19,434 bases of DNA. It comes from Larix sibirica (taxonomy: Eukaryota > Streptophyta > Pinopsida > Pinales > Pinaceae). The translations under genes and the position numbers were made by a program. Location: assembly GCA_004151065.3 (NCBI GenBank), contig NWUY0300018985.1, forward strand, positions 65,683 to 85,116, given 5' to 3'. Positions 1 to 11,500 of this stretch are shown one piece after another (the first letter of the stretch is position 1; each line of letters begins with the position of its first letter). Under the pieces are notes generated by a model. It searched no databases and had not been told where the DNA came from. It saw nothing but the letters and a program-made list of their open reading frames with translations.

Positions 1-470
1 AAGTATTATTTATTTAGAAGTTTAAATAGGTTTTTGGTTATTATGTTAAATGTAGGTTTTTTTTGTATAATAAGGATAATTTATATGTATAATTTTTTTT
101 ATTTTGTAGGTTTAATCAATGAAAATATTCTTATTTTGAAGAAAAGAACCCTTAAAATTATGAATGTTGCTTTATTATTGAATATTTTAAAAAAACTGAA
201 TTTCAAAAAATGAACTTATACGTTAACCATATAACTAATCAAAGAAATTATTTTAAACAAATATTTAAATCCATGCCAAACATTGAAGTACAACAAATTT
301 TCATGGTTGGAAGGTAAAACAATAATAGTTTCTCCAACTTGAACACAATAAATTTAAGAACCAAGTTTATGCATAGTGAACGCGTAGCCAAAGCGTTGTT
401 ATTATCCATGAAAAATAATATCTAATAATGTATCATTAATGTATATATAAAAAAATATGAGAAAGAGAAA

Positions 471-560
471 GTAGCTCACTTGATGACTGAAGGAAGCCCA
501 AGCATTTCAGAAAGTGCAGGGTAAGATTTAATTCCCTCACACCACAAATATAATTTAAAA
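471..560 (+). repeat. Possible tRNA-derived SINE head
   Basis: TAGCTCACTTGATGACTGAAG resembles a polymerase III A box. GATTTAATTCCC about 40 bases later resembles a B box (about 9 of 12 positions against GGTTCGATTCCC). An A-rich stretch running into an AT microsatellite follows, as in a short SINE tail. I find no target-site duplication, so this is tentative. Confidence 0.35.
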
Positions 561-563
561 AAA

Positions 564-585
564 ATATATATATATATATATATAT
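564..585. repeat. (AT)11 microsatellite
   Basis: An uninterrupted AT dinucleotide run of 22 bases directly follows an A-rich stretch. Confidence 0.95.
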
Positions 586-862
586 CCCACATTTACCTGG
601 ATGTACCCTTTTTTGTTGGGGAGAGAGTGGGGTTACCTTTACAGGCATTCCCGTTTCCAAAACTAGTACATGTTTCGTGCAACTTAGTTTCATTGCCAAC
701 AAATTAACAAATTCAATGGTAGAAGAATCCACTGAAGTGTGAGCAGAGAACAACTGTTGAAATCATTCTTTGGCTCGACTGTGAAAGAAACTTAAATATC
801 TACAAAGGTTGCTACAAGAATATTGTAGTTATAGAAAAGCTATCAAATTGCAGGTCAACTCA

Positions 863-1724
863 ATGGATAAATATTTTGAAATGTACCCACCAAGAGATGA
901 CAATGAATGAATTAAAATTGCATTAATGTTTCTAAAAGGTCCTCCACATGTTTGGTTCATATGAATTGGAGGACAAAGTAATAAGGGATTGTCATTAAGT
1001 CAACAAAGAAACATTGGTTGACAAAAACAATAAGATCGAGCTGAATTAGGGAGGCTTCTTGAGGTTAACATCCAAATCATGGATAAGCGAACTATCATGC
1101 AATCAAAGTTGAACTTTAGATTTATCTATAGTTAAGAGGGCACTTGTTGATAAATTGACATTGATCTAGAGCTTGTCAACAGCAAACAGTGATTGAAATA
1201 AACAATAACCAATCTAGTTGAATTTGTGAGGTTCTCTGAGGTTAATGTCCAAACCATGGATAAGGAAACTATCATAGACGCGATCAAAGATTGCAAACCA
1301 AGTGAATTTTTATATACGGTTGGCATCAATGGATAAGGCAACACTTGCAGAACTAGGTATAATCAAAGGTCCATCCGTCGCCACTAGTATATCGAAAGGA
1401 AGTTCAACTATAAACCCTATTGACACACAGATCGCAAAATTTATTGCACAGGTAAAAAAATTAGTTCTATTTATAAATATCAGAATGCCAATTCCACTCA
1501 TATTTTTATTAAAAATGAATTTGGATGGGCTGACCCTTTCACATTGTGACAATTGTGTTTAGTACTTCGAAGATTGTACTGTTTAGTCTCTTCAACTTAA
1601 ACAGCATCAAGGACAAAGTATCAAAGACAAATCAAGTGAATGCATTACATGCAAGGACAAAAGATGTAGACTTAGGCAATCTATTTTTTGAGGACAAAGC
1701 ATCCTTGAAGGCGGGGGGAGGCAA
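863..1724 (+). mobile_element. Degenerate Ty3/gypsy relic: gag debris joined to pol end
   Basis: Translation from 863 reads MDKYFEMYPPRDDNE, a stop, then IKIALMFLKGPPHVW. This is the plant Ty3/gypsy gag pattern of an aromatic acidic patch followed by (A)L-x-FL-x-G-x-x-x-x-W. Stops and frameshifts are frequent. The reading frame moves near 1315, where SMDKATLAEL continues the gag-like text. Around 1685-1720 it reads FFEDKASLKAGGGN, resembling the pol C-terminus, over a purine-rich tract just before LTR-A. Protease, reverse transcriptase and integrase are absent. The element is dead. It could be a deletion product or a non-autonomous form. Confidence 0.6.
1014..1290 (+). repeat. Diverged tandem duplication inside the gag relic
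   Basis: The segment at about 1014-1108 reappears at about 1189-1290, an offset of about 177 bases near 1061/1238. Shared pieces include GAGGTTAA(C/T), CCAAA(T/C)CATGGATAAG and AACTATCAT. Divergence is moderate, so the duplication is old. Confidence 0.6.
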
Positions 1725-1936
1725 TGTATTATGTAACATACATGAAGTGTATAAATAACATCACATAATTATTAATATTGATGATTAAATAACCCAGGGG
1801 ACACAACCTTTCACCCTCATGACCGGTGATATTTTTATTTCATGAGTGGCCTTTTAAAACATCACATTCATATCATTCAATTATACTGCATCTTATATGG
1901 ATTTCTATACTTTATCCTGTTTATTTTGAATATTCA
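1725..1936 (+). mobile_element. LTR-A, 3' LTR relic of Ty3/gypsy element
   Basis: It begins TGTATTATGTAAC directly after a polypurine tract (AAGGCGGGGGGAGGC). Its middle resembles LTR-C (15118-15357): ACACAACCTTTCACCCTCATGAC here against ACACACCCCTTCACCTTGTGAC there, followed by AAACATCA and ATCATTCA blocks in the same order. The proposed end, TATTCA at 1936, comes from this eye alignment and is approximate. Confidence 0.55.
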
Positions 1937-2526
1937 GTATATAAATCAGTTTGGTTCATTATAACTTCAGTCTGGTTTTACCCCTTTTAGGAGTGCACTT
2001 GAGAGTTGCTGCAGACATTTTTGACACGTTTGGTTCATACAAGTTTGTATTCTGGGACAAACATTTGTTTTTTCACCAACAAGGGAAGGTGTTAATAGTT
2101 ATCATATTATGATGGTCATATAATAAAGTAAGGTTGTACTTTAGGGTAGAAATAGAGTGACATAAGTCACACGATACAATTAATGTTAAGTTATAGATTA
2201 GGTTATGATTTGTTAATAAAGTGATTGAAGGAATTGATTTCCTTTATATGTATCGACGACCACCATATTGATGTATGTGTCAAGCATACCTTTCTTTCCT
2301 GTGATATATTCTAGTTTACGTACTGACCACTGTCTTGTGTGGGTTTCCTCTCATGTTTATGTCAGTGTGAATGCTGATATAGCTGATCATTTTCTAGGAA
2401 TGTCTTATTTTGTTACATTATTTTTGTTTCTGAACTTTATGGTTGGAGAAATCATGAACTAGGTTACATTTTACATTAATGTTCTTTTATAAAACCATGG
2501 AACTAAAACGTGAATTTGTGTTGTAG
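1937..2526. other. NUA intron remainder before exon A
   Basis: This is AT-rich noncoding sequence. A short reading frame at 2268-2462 is hydrophobic but shows no recognisable family and no splice logic. Nothing else is assignable. Confidence 0.5.
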
Positions 2527-2571
2527 GCATCTGGGAAAGTTATGGATACCAGTTCATCAATGGCTGAAGAG
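2527..2571 (+). CDS. NUA: NUA exon A (15 codons)
   Basis: The acceptor is TTGTAG before GCATCT and the donor is GAG/GTAAAT. The frame reads ASGKVMDTSSSMAEE, phase 0 at both ends. It is short and less conserved than the later exons. It is assigned because it joins in frame to exon B and has clean splice sites. Confidence 0.68.
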
Positions 2572-5500
2572 GTAAATATTATTCTATATCCTTGACCTGA
2601 TAAAGTTTTTCCCTGTTACAATTTTCTTTCACTCTTACATGGAGGAACAATTGTTTTTCTTAATTCTTAGTTAAATATCCTGGGGCAAGCCCCGGGCACT
2701 TCCCCNGGTAAACCCTAGATTCTTCAGGGCAGAAGGCCAAGTCAACAACAGGGCTTAAATCCAATACATCAATATACTCATTATGAGCTTAACATGTCAC
2801 TTATGGGAATAGAACATAGGTGGGGTGGATAACACTCCATCCCACAACCACTTGGGCTAGACCCAATTGACAACATGGAGGAACATCTTACAGAATTTAA
2901 AGTTATTTTTTGCTGAAATATTTTTGATTGAAATTATAATTTGCCCTATTTGACAGCAATAGGGTGAGATGCTCCCATTAGGACATGGTTAAAGACAAAC
3001 ATTTGCTGAATCCACCTTGCAAGGACTTGGGTAATTTATAGAACTAAATATAAGAAATATAATAATTATTAAGATTCAAGAAAGATTGGCAGAGAGCAAT
3101 GCCAATAATATAGTAGTTGTTTTTTGCATGAATGTGCTGTGAGATTTGATTTATTGTATAAACATATTGAGTAATGGGAGGCAAATGAAAGACATGCATG
3201 CAGAAAACAGTGGGAGCCCTAGTTTTGACAATAATGCTGTCAAGAATAGAGAGATGACAAGCATGTGGAAGCTCTAATTTTGGGCAAGGATTTTCTACTT
3301 GATATGAGATTTATGCAAATTGCTTTGCCTATTGTTTTGAGATACTTTAACCTGTTTATATGTACAGATAAAATTTATAGTATGCTTTTCCACACCTGAT
3401 GTCATTTTGTTAAATATATTTAACAAAATGATTATTTTCCAACAAATTGCTTTGCCTATTGTTTTGTGATACTTTAACCTGTTTATATGTACATATAAAA
3501 TTTATAGTATGCTTTTCTACACCTGATGATTATTTTGTTAAATATATTTGTATGTTGGAAAATGTATTTTCCAACATTTTCTTTCCAAATAAAACCTTGT
3601 GGTATCTCCCCTCTTTCCAGAATATCTGGAAGTAGGGCAACTCCATTGCTGGTGAGAACTGCATCTAGTAACATCGAGCAACTGCAACATGACTGGATTT
3701 GAACATGTGAACTGTGGCCTGTTCGTGGGCAACACATGCCTTCAGTGGATGATTCAACTGATCGAGCCTATCTTGATCATACCGGTCTGCTGTACATAGT
3801 TTGCATGCTGAGAATGTGCTTTTGAGACATCCCACCGAGGTTAATGTTGTAGGGTACTTGCATGTTGTTACTTCCATTTTTTGGTTTTGGATATTGACCA
3901 AACCAAAAGTGCAAAATGATCACTTAATGCTAGGTCGCACACTTATAGCAGTTGGAGGCCTGCGCAATAATGATTTGTAGGAGCTGTTGTGAAATCAAGG
4001 CTGATTAGTTTTTTCATTAGGGACAAGTCCTTGGTAAAGGAACCTAAAAAAGTTTCGATTTAATAACAAGATGGAAAGTATAAAAATAGAACAGGAAATA
4101 TACTGACAATAATATTGATTTGAGGTTCCTGGTAGTAAACTTACAGAAATGTAGTTGAATGGATGGAAAAGTGGTAAAGAGCAAGATGGGAAGTTACTCA
4201 AGGGTGTAGGACCAGTTGAGAGTATGTCAGCTCAAAACAAGACTTTTTCGTTGAAACATACCTCAAAATTACGTATGAACACGGAGTCTGATGAGCAGAT
4301 TGCTTCAATTTTACCTTCTCTGATTGAATCTGTTGCAGGAATTTGCCTTCCCTCATTGCACTTCGTTGGAAATTTTATGATGATTTTTTCCCTAAGGTGG
4401 TGATTGGGATATGTTCAATTTCATTTAGTTTGCAATGATAAGAGCTATAACTCTAGAGTTCATTTTTATCACTGAAGCCAGTCCTCGCACTGTATTCATT
4501 GCAAATCATTTAGAGTATTTCGTTGATTTTAATTGGTTATAACAACAATGGCAACAGAGTTCACTTAGTGTATTCTGTAAAAGACTGTTCTGGTGGGTTA
4601 TGAACAGGGACATGACCAACAGGCCTGTATCTCATGTGTTATGCTACTTCTGCAAAAAGTTCAATAATTTCTTTTCAGAATACTTCATATACCATAGATG
4701 TCTTCAGGTCAATTGTGAATATTAACATAATTTTTTAGTTTCTACTGTTTAATTGTTTTAGATGGTTAAAAAATTGCCTAAGGATTTCGATGGATGGTTA
4801 TTCTTCCAGTAAAAACACATTATATGCAGGATAGACATGCTTTTTGTCTAATATGCTTTATGCTAGTCATTTGTCTTTTCATGCAAACTAAAAAACACAT
4901 GTTCTAGGTTATCATGGAATTACAGAAGGCAAGAGAAGTAATAGAACGCCTGAAAGAAGACCTAGAAGCTTCCAACCAGCATACAGAACAAGTGAGTTAC
5001 TGGTTATGGAAGAGCTAAAAACATCTACTTTATTTTAAAAGATTTGTATCTCATTGACTTTTGATATGCATAAATAATTTGTCAGTTATGGGATAATTAT
5101 CATCTGTCTGCATTGACTTGGATTATTTAGCAGCTATCCTAATTCATGTTTACCTTTACCAGTTTAAGTGCATAGCACAAGCGAATGAGGATGCATTACG
5201 GCAAATAGAAAGTGCTCATGAGCACTTCAAGACTGAGGTTGACTTTGAGATTAAATGCTATCATTGTGGACATGGCTAGACATTTCTAATTTTCAATCTT
5301 TTTTTCTTCGAATGATGAAAATGTTGAGGATGTTATCTCTTATACAGACAGGCAAGCTCAAGCAATCATTGGAGTGTGAAGTCTCTGCCTTGAAGAAGAG
5401 GATCTCAGATCTAGAAGTTGAAGTAACAGAGAAGGAAATGGCAGCAGCCTCCGCAATAGAAGAAAAAGAAAGAGTGCTTATTGATTTTTCTAAAGAAATT

Positions 5501-8500
5501 AAAGCTATTGCAGATGACAATCACTTGAAAACGTATGGAATATTGCAGCTTTGCTTTGTCTGAGATCTCTGAGTTCGCTTTTATTTTTATCAAGTTATTT
5601 GATCTTTTACTTCTGTTATGTAGTGGACAATTAGAGGAGGCCCAGATTTGCATTACTGCTTTGAAAGCAGATTTGGAAAAGGAACACCAGAACTGGCGCA
5701 CTGCTCAAAGCAACTATGAGAGGCAGGTATATAAATAGAAGGTTTTATTGTGTAATATTTTAAAATGTCATGCATAAGTATGATTTAAAAAATAGCAGGC
5801 ATGTTCTTTTTAATTGTGACAGGGCTTACAATATATGAGAATCTAATTATTGCCAATTATAGAGATCTTCAAGGAGTTTGTAGTTAATTGACAAGCTATT
5901 ATCTGTACTGGTTTAGAACAGCTTTAAGGAAATCTGAGATTTTGGCACCGTAATAAACCCTATTTTTGGCTTGTGTTCAAATGATCGTACTTAGTGTAAA
6001 ATGTAGTATACTACAACATAAAGGTTTTGTAGGAGTATTGCAGAGGTTGACGTCTGCCATTTCTTAATTACTGGTTGCCTTCCTTGCCTGAAGGAAGACA
6101 AGCAATATTAGTCTACGACATTATATGATTTTTTTCGATTGTAGTTACAGACCTACCTATGTTCTCACTTCTCTCATGGTTCTGTCCTCAAGGATTTAGA
6201 AACCATGAAGTCCAATTTCATTCATAATGGATATTTGGGCATTCTTGCACCTGCTACAGTTATCCTAAAATTGCAGCTTTATGTATCATTTGGATTCCAT
6301 TGTGGTCAGGAGGAGGAAACAGATGCAAAACTAGGTGTAAATGTTGAGGCAAATTCAGTCTCCTCACATTGACAAAAAATTGCTCCAGTATTCTTGGTTG
6401 TTATTTCCCACTATTGCTGTTTTTACTTCGTTAAATTGTTTAGTTCAACTCTTTTCTTTCTTCCTCTTTCTACCTAAAGATTCTGTCACTGCACTCATGC
6501 CAGATAATTCATCAGATGTAGACCCAGCTGATTCATTTGGTGTTCTTGAGAATCCGAGTATATTGTGGAAATTTGGATTGTGGGTTGACCACTTGGTCAG
6601 AAGAAGTTGAACCAGAGTTATGTATAAGAATTGGATAATGAGAAGTGTAGGCCCATATACTGTTTTAGGACCATTTATCTTTTTCTGTTGGACGCAATTC
6701 CTTTGGGAGATTTAATGCATAAATGAGGGACTAATAGCCCACACATTTCACCAACACAGATCTTCTGCAGAAATAAAATTCAGTTGTCTCCGCAACTAAA
6801 AACAGTCAGAGATAACCTCTTTTCAATCAATGCTCTTTAACTGGAATGAGCGCTCTGTTTTCAGATTGCTTGGTTTGTTAGAATATAAAGGTCATATACT
6901 ATATAGACTATAGATTTAAACATATTATTAAGGTTACTTGGTGACTTTAGGTTACTTAATGTTTGAGCAGTTAGGGTTTATGTCGTCTCATTAATATAAA
7001 GAGAAGGTTGTCGAAGTAGGCAATCTCCATGTGTCACAACATTGGCATCGACTGGAAAAGGCCCCAAGCATCTCTAGCATAATAGTAGTGTTCCGGCGAG
7101 CTGAAAGTGTCTTGGGACTGTCTTTGGCAAATATCCATGGGTGAACCATAAGTCTAATTTGTGGAACTGTTGGATGTGACGGAAGATCACATAGGCAATG
7201 TTCATCAAGTCACCCCTACATGTCAGGGGGTAACATCACTAGACCTATTGTGGCTGCCTTTGATGGCTGTTATAGTGGTTAGGTCTTGATGGCGGAAGTC
7301 AATTTCTGTTCCCCACGATTTATGATTGGTAGTTTTAGCTTAAATTTCAGTAGAACAATCTTCCATGACAACACAATGTTTAGATGCGAGACTGGTTAAG
7401 AGGGCAACAATTATTTAATATCATTACCCCGATATTCCTTACAATTGTAGTGCTCAGATGACTCTTATTTCTATTGTGATCCAACAATGGTGGCTCCTGT
7501 ACGGTTGCAAGGGCAATGATAGAAACCCACAATTTTCCAGAAACAAAGGCTTCCTGTAATGACGACTATGTTTTTGATTACTGATTCCCCTCAGATATTA
7601 CATGGTGCTTCTGATCACTGATTGCACTCATAGAGATTACAAATATTACTCTCCCCACTAGTACCCTTGAGAAGGAAATCTAGGGAATTCACTAAACTCT
7701 CCTTGAGGGCTGCACAAAGAATGTTGGGGATAAGTATTGTTATGAATATTTGGAGGGACTTCATGTAGGTAGAGCTAGGCTTGGCACAATGTTGTAAATG
7801 GGGGAGGGGTTTTCCCATTTTGGGCAGAGAGGCCCATTGCACTTTACTGCATATTTATGTTTGTTACATTTAAATAGATCTTGGTTGATTGCATAGTTGT
7901 GAACTAGGATTCCTCATTTGATTAAAATAAATATTGGCATTCATGCATTTATTTTCCGTGTATCAGATGCTAGGATTTGCATACCCTCAATATTGTTATA
8001 TTTGTATATGCTAAGCTACGATAGATGCAAGATCCCATTCTTTTTTTCCAAAGATCAATATAAACAATGTTTTTCCTTTAATGGAGGCTAGTGTACATTT
8101 AGTTTTCCCTTGATTTGCCTGATTACATTCACTTATGTTAATGATTATGTGCTATTCTTCTCTTGCTTTTAAATAGAATCTTTATTCCCATTGTGGTTGC
8201 CTATATTGAGTGTAGGCATGTGTTCTTTTCTTTCCGCTATTTTTCCGGGGTTGTACATATTTTGTTGTTTAAATTACTAAAACTGGCACTGGAAATGCCA
8301 ATGGTCATAGTTTGGAAACGACCTAAGCATTTTAGGAATTGGAAATGGCCTCTCAGGAATGATATAATCAATTGAGAATATTGTTTTAGATTACTTATGT
8401 CATTTTTGAGGTTTTGTTGTGATGTAGTTGATTTAAATTCATTAGTGTTTCTTTGCTAACAGTTGTTTATGCATGTCAAATGTATCCTTTTGTATATAGG

Positions 8501-11500
8501 TTGTTCTCCAGGGAGAAACTATACAAGAATTGGGTAAAACCTCTAAATCATTGGCGACGTTACAGGAGGAGGTATTGGATTTGCGTAAAGTTGCAGAGAC
8601 AATGAAAGATGAATATGTAAGTGCAAACACCTAATTTCTTAAATGAATCCACCATTCGCAAATGAGTGTCTAATTATCTTCTTTTAGTAATATTGTTTGT
8701 AGTGCTCTAGTGAATTGCATCTTGTTTTCATTGTCATTAGATTGGGAGCATGTGGCACTGAAGTTTGACTCATCTAAGAGTCGCAAGTCTTCTTCAGTCT
8801 TCGTTGGGTTGAGTACTTGCCTCATACTCAGCCCTGAACTTGCCACTTGCCAAGATTTTTTATTTATTCATTGAGTCGTGGCCAAGTCTTTCTCGAGTTT
8901 TGTTGAGTCCTAGGATATCTGATTCTGAATGTGACAACTTTGGGATGTAGTGATTTGATGTTATTGCTTTGGTAGAAGGCTTGAACAATGTGTAATTGTA
9001 ATATTTATGCTTTATTAGTTTATTTGGTAGTTAATTCATATGTATACAGTTTTGGTTCCTTTCGTCATTTCATTTATTTATAAGATAATTTTGTAGCTAG
9101 TATTCAGTATTTGGTTAATTATTTACATTCTAAAATGTTCATGTACTTTTATTGCAAGTAAAAGGGAATCATTTAACCAACAAAATATATATAGAGGATG
9201 AGAGTTGCATCCTCCTTGTGGTGAATTAAGTACAACAAATTTTAAAAATATATATTTGAGGTTGAGTCTACAATCATTGAGTAAACAAGTGGACAACCAA
9301 AGGATAATTATCTCCCCTTTTAGTTATTATTTTTGTTTGGTTTTCCAGATTACAAACCATTTTTGCGTTCAAGGTTGAAAGTAGGTGACACACACAAGTG
9401 AGGATGCTATTTGCTAGATGAAGTGTTGTATGTAGGGGTTCATGGTTGCAATTTCTAGCTTAATATCTTTGTGGTTAAATTTCATTTGTTTTGGTAGACT
9501 TCATAATGATGGAGTGTAATGTCCATTAGGATTATAAAATTTTAAAATTTATACCTAGGTAAAAGTTAAAGTAACTTAGGCTAGTTAAGTAAAAGGTAAT
9601 TAGGTCATTAAAGGTTAAGACATTTTTTTTCATGTGGTTCACGACTCCGGAGTATCGGCTGCTTGTTACATCCACGGAAATCTGAAGAACACGGGGAAGC
9701 CAAGTATTTCTATGGGTAAACCTATCGGCCTTAAATACGGGGCCTAACCCGGTGGGGACATCAAGTGAGGCCCTTATATAATCTATACATAGCCACTCGG
9801 GGATTTGATCTCAAGACCTCCTGCTTGCAAGAAGCAACTCTCAACCACTTGAGCTAACCCATCGAGCTATTAAAGGTTAAGGCATACTCTTGTAGTTGTG
9901 AGAATTATGTTGGTTATGACCGAATGGTGTATATATTATTCTTTTTTCTAATGAAACAACATCTCATATCTTGCATTACTCCCTTTGTTGTTGTTTTGTT
10001 ATTTATTGTGGTATTATAGCATTACTAAATCGTGGTCCTTGTGAAATCAGAGACCAAGGATGGTAGAGGCTCTTTATACATATACCAAACCACTTTTCTA
10101 CCTTTGCCTTCAAGTTTTTGAACATTGTATTTCTTCTTTAGGAAACAAGCGCACATCTTTTTGGTGAAAGCATCTATAAAGTGTAGAAAATAACTTGCAT
10201 TGGATGGTTTGGGGGGTTTCATGGTTCCACAAATGCCAGTGTATCAAAGGCAACACTCCCTTGGTTGTATAGGATTTTTAAGGTTGTATAGGATTTTTAA
10301 TCTTCGAAGGCTGCCTTGTGATGTTTCCCGACTACACATGATTCAAATACTTCTTTCTCCCTTCCTTGTATATCTTGTAATCTAATTACCATATTGGATT
10401 GCATTACCAAGGAAAGCTAGTAGTAATTGAATTGAATTGTTAATATTATTTCCTCATTGATTTTCACCAAGGCATGCAATTTTCTTACATCAGCCGCCAC
10501 AAACCCATAAAGACCATGTTACTTTACCCCTAATGCAAGTACTTTTCTTGTTTTCTTCACCACCCCAAAACAATGATTTCCACTAAAGATTACATCCGAG
10601 TGTTTACATTTCTTGTTTATTTCACTCACTAAAAGTAGATCCTTGTTTAGGTCTAGAATACAAGGACATTCATAAATAGGATAGTTTTACCTTTTGACTC
10701 AAGTTGTACATTGCATATTCCGTTCACAAAATGAGCTATATCATCACCCAATATTATTGAATCCAATCTGGAGTTATCTCCTATGATTTGCACAAACCAA
10801 TGAGATTTGTTAGTCACGTGCTTTGATGTACCATAATCAAAATACCTAGATGAAGACTTCCCTAGATTTTGGGAAGCAACAAAGTCACACTTCATATTTT
10901 TAGCTCTAGTCTTTACTTTTACTTGGATTTGAAGTTGTCACTACCCTTTCACCATTCTCTCTACATTTCTTGGTTATTTCACTCACTAAAAGTAGATCCT
11001 TGTTTAGGCCTAGAATACAAGGACATTCATAAATAGGATAGTTTTACCTTTTGACTCAAGTTGTACATTGCANTCTCAGGGCATCCAAAGGGAGTAGTGA
11101 TCTCTGGATAAATTAACATTCATTACAAGCTGACCAGTAAACATAATAAAGGCCACGATGCCATTGTAGCGCTAACTACCAATGGCAGTGAACCTCACAG
11201 TTTTGGGGTTATAAAAATAGATGTAGAGTTTGTAGAAAGTGGGAGCAACGAAGTAGAAGCTATCAAGGACAGCCACTCCATACTGCCATATCGATGATAT
11301 GTAGCTCCTATGATTCGATTAAATGAACTCTTGAGTTTTTCTACCCAAAAAGGTTTTGTGAACTCTTGAGTTTGCAAAGCCATATCAAAGTGGACGTTTC
11401 TCGATTGAACACCTTCAAGGAATATATCTCATTATCAAAGCTATAACGTTTTCCTAGGGTCTCCAACTTGAGAGAGACATGAAGTGTTGGACATCCTTGA

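Larger units (their letters stand above)
1..862. other. Incoming NUA intron, 5' part
   Basis: This is AT-rich noncoding sequence upstream of exon A. Apart from the possible SINE head near 471-560 and the AT run at 564-585, I see nothing assignable in 1-470 or 590-850. Short reading frames here have no coiled-coil or family character. Confidence 0.6.
10020..10960 (-). mobile_element. Degenerate Ty1/copia relic: protease to integrase
   Basis: Minus-strand translation from about 10960 downward gives a zinc-knuckle-like CRENGE piece. A protease-like segment follows (RYFDYGTSKHVTNKSHWF), then a pre-integrase motif (ESCVVGKHHKAAFE) near 10340-10290. The integrase start lies at 10222-10025 (YFLHFIDAFTKK, then CFLKKKYNV). 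This is the copia gene order. The protease triad DSG reads DYG at 10830-10838. Frames shift between segments, and the integrase DNGGEF region is lost. Reverse transcriptase and RNase H are absent. It is clearly dead and antisense to NUA. Confidence 0.78.

Noticed and set aside
436-753. 105-codon minus-strand frame
   Set aside because: It runs through the AT microsatellite (giving IYIYIYI) and a SINE-like region and has no family character.
3483-3901. Overlapping minus-strand frames rich in Cys and His
   Set aside because: They fall across the tandem duplication and the SINE-like unit. The Cys spacing does not fit a known zinc-binding motif.
5255-5347. N-terminal extension of the 5255-5563 frame (MLSLWTWLDISN...)
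   Set aside because: It lies in intron C-D upstream of the exon D acceptor. The family alignment starts at 5348.
9840-9868. tRNA gene
   Set aside because: A and B boxes are present on the minus strand, but there is no cloverleaf or acceptor stem, and the flanking target-site duplication shows a SINE.
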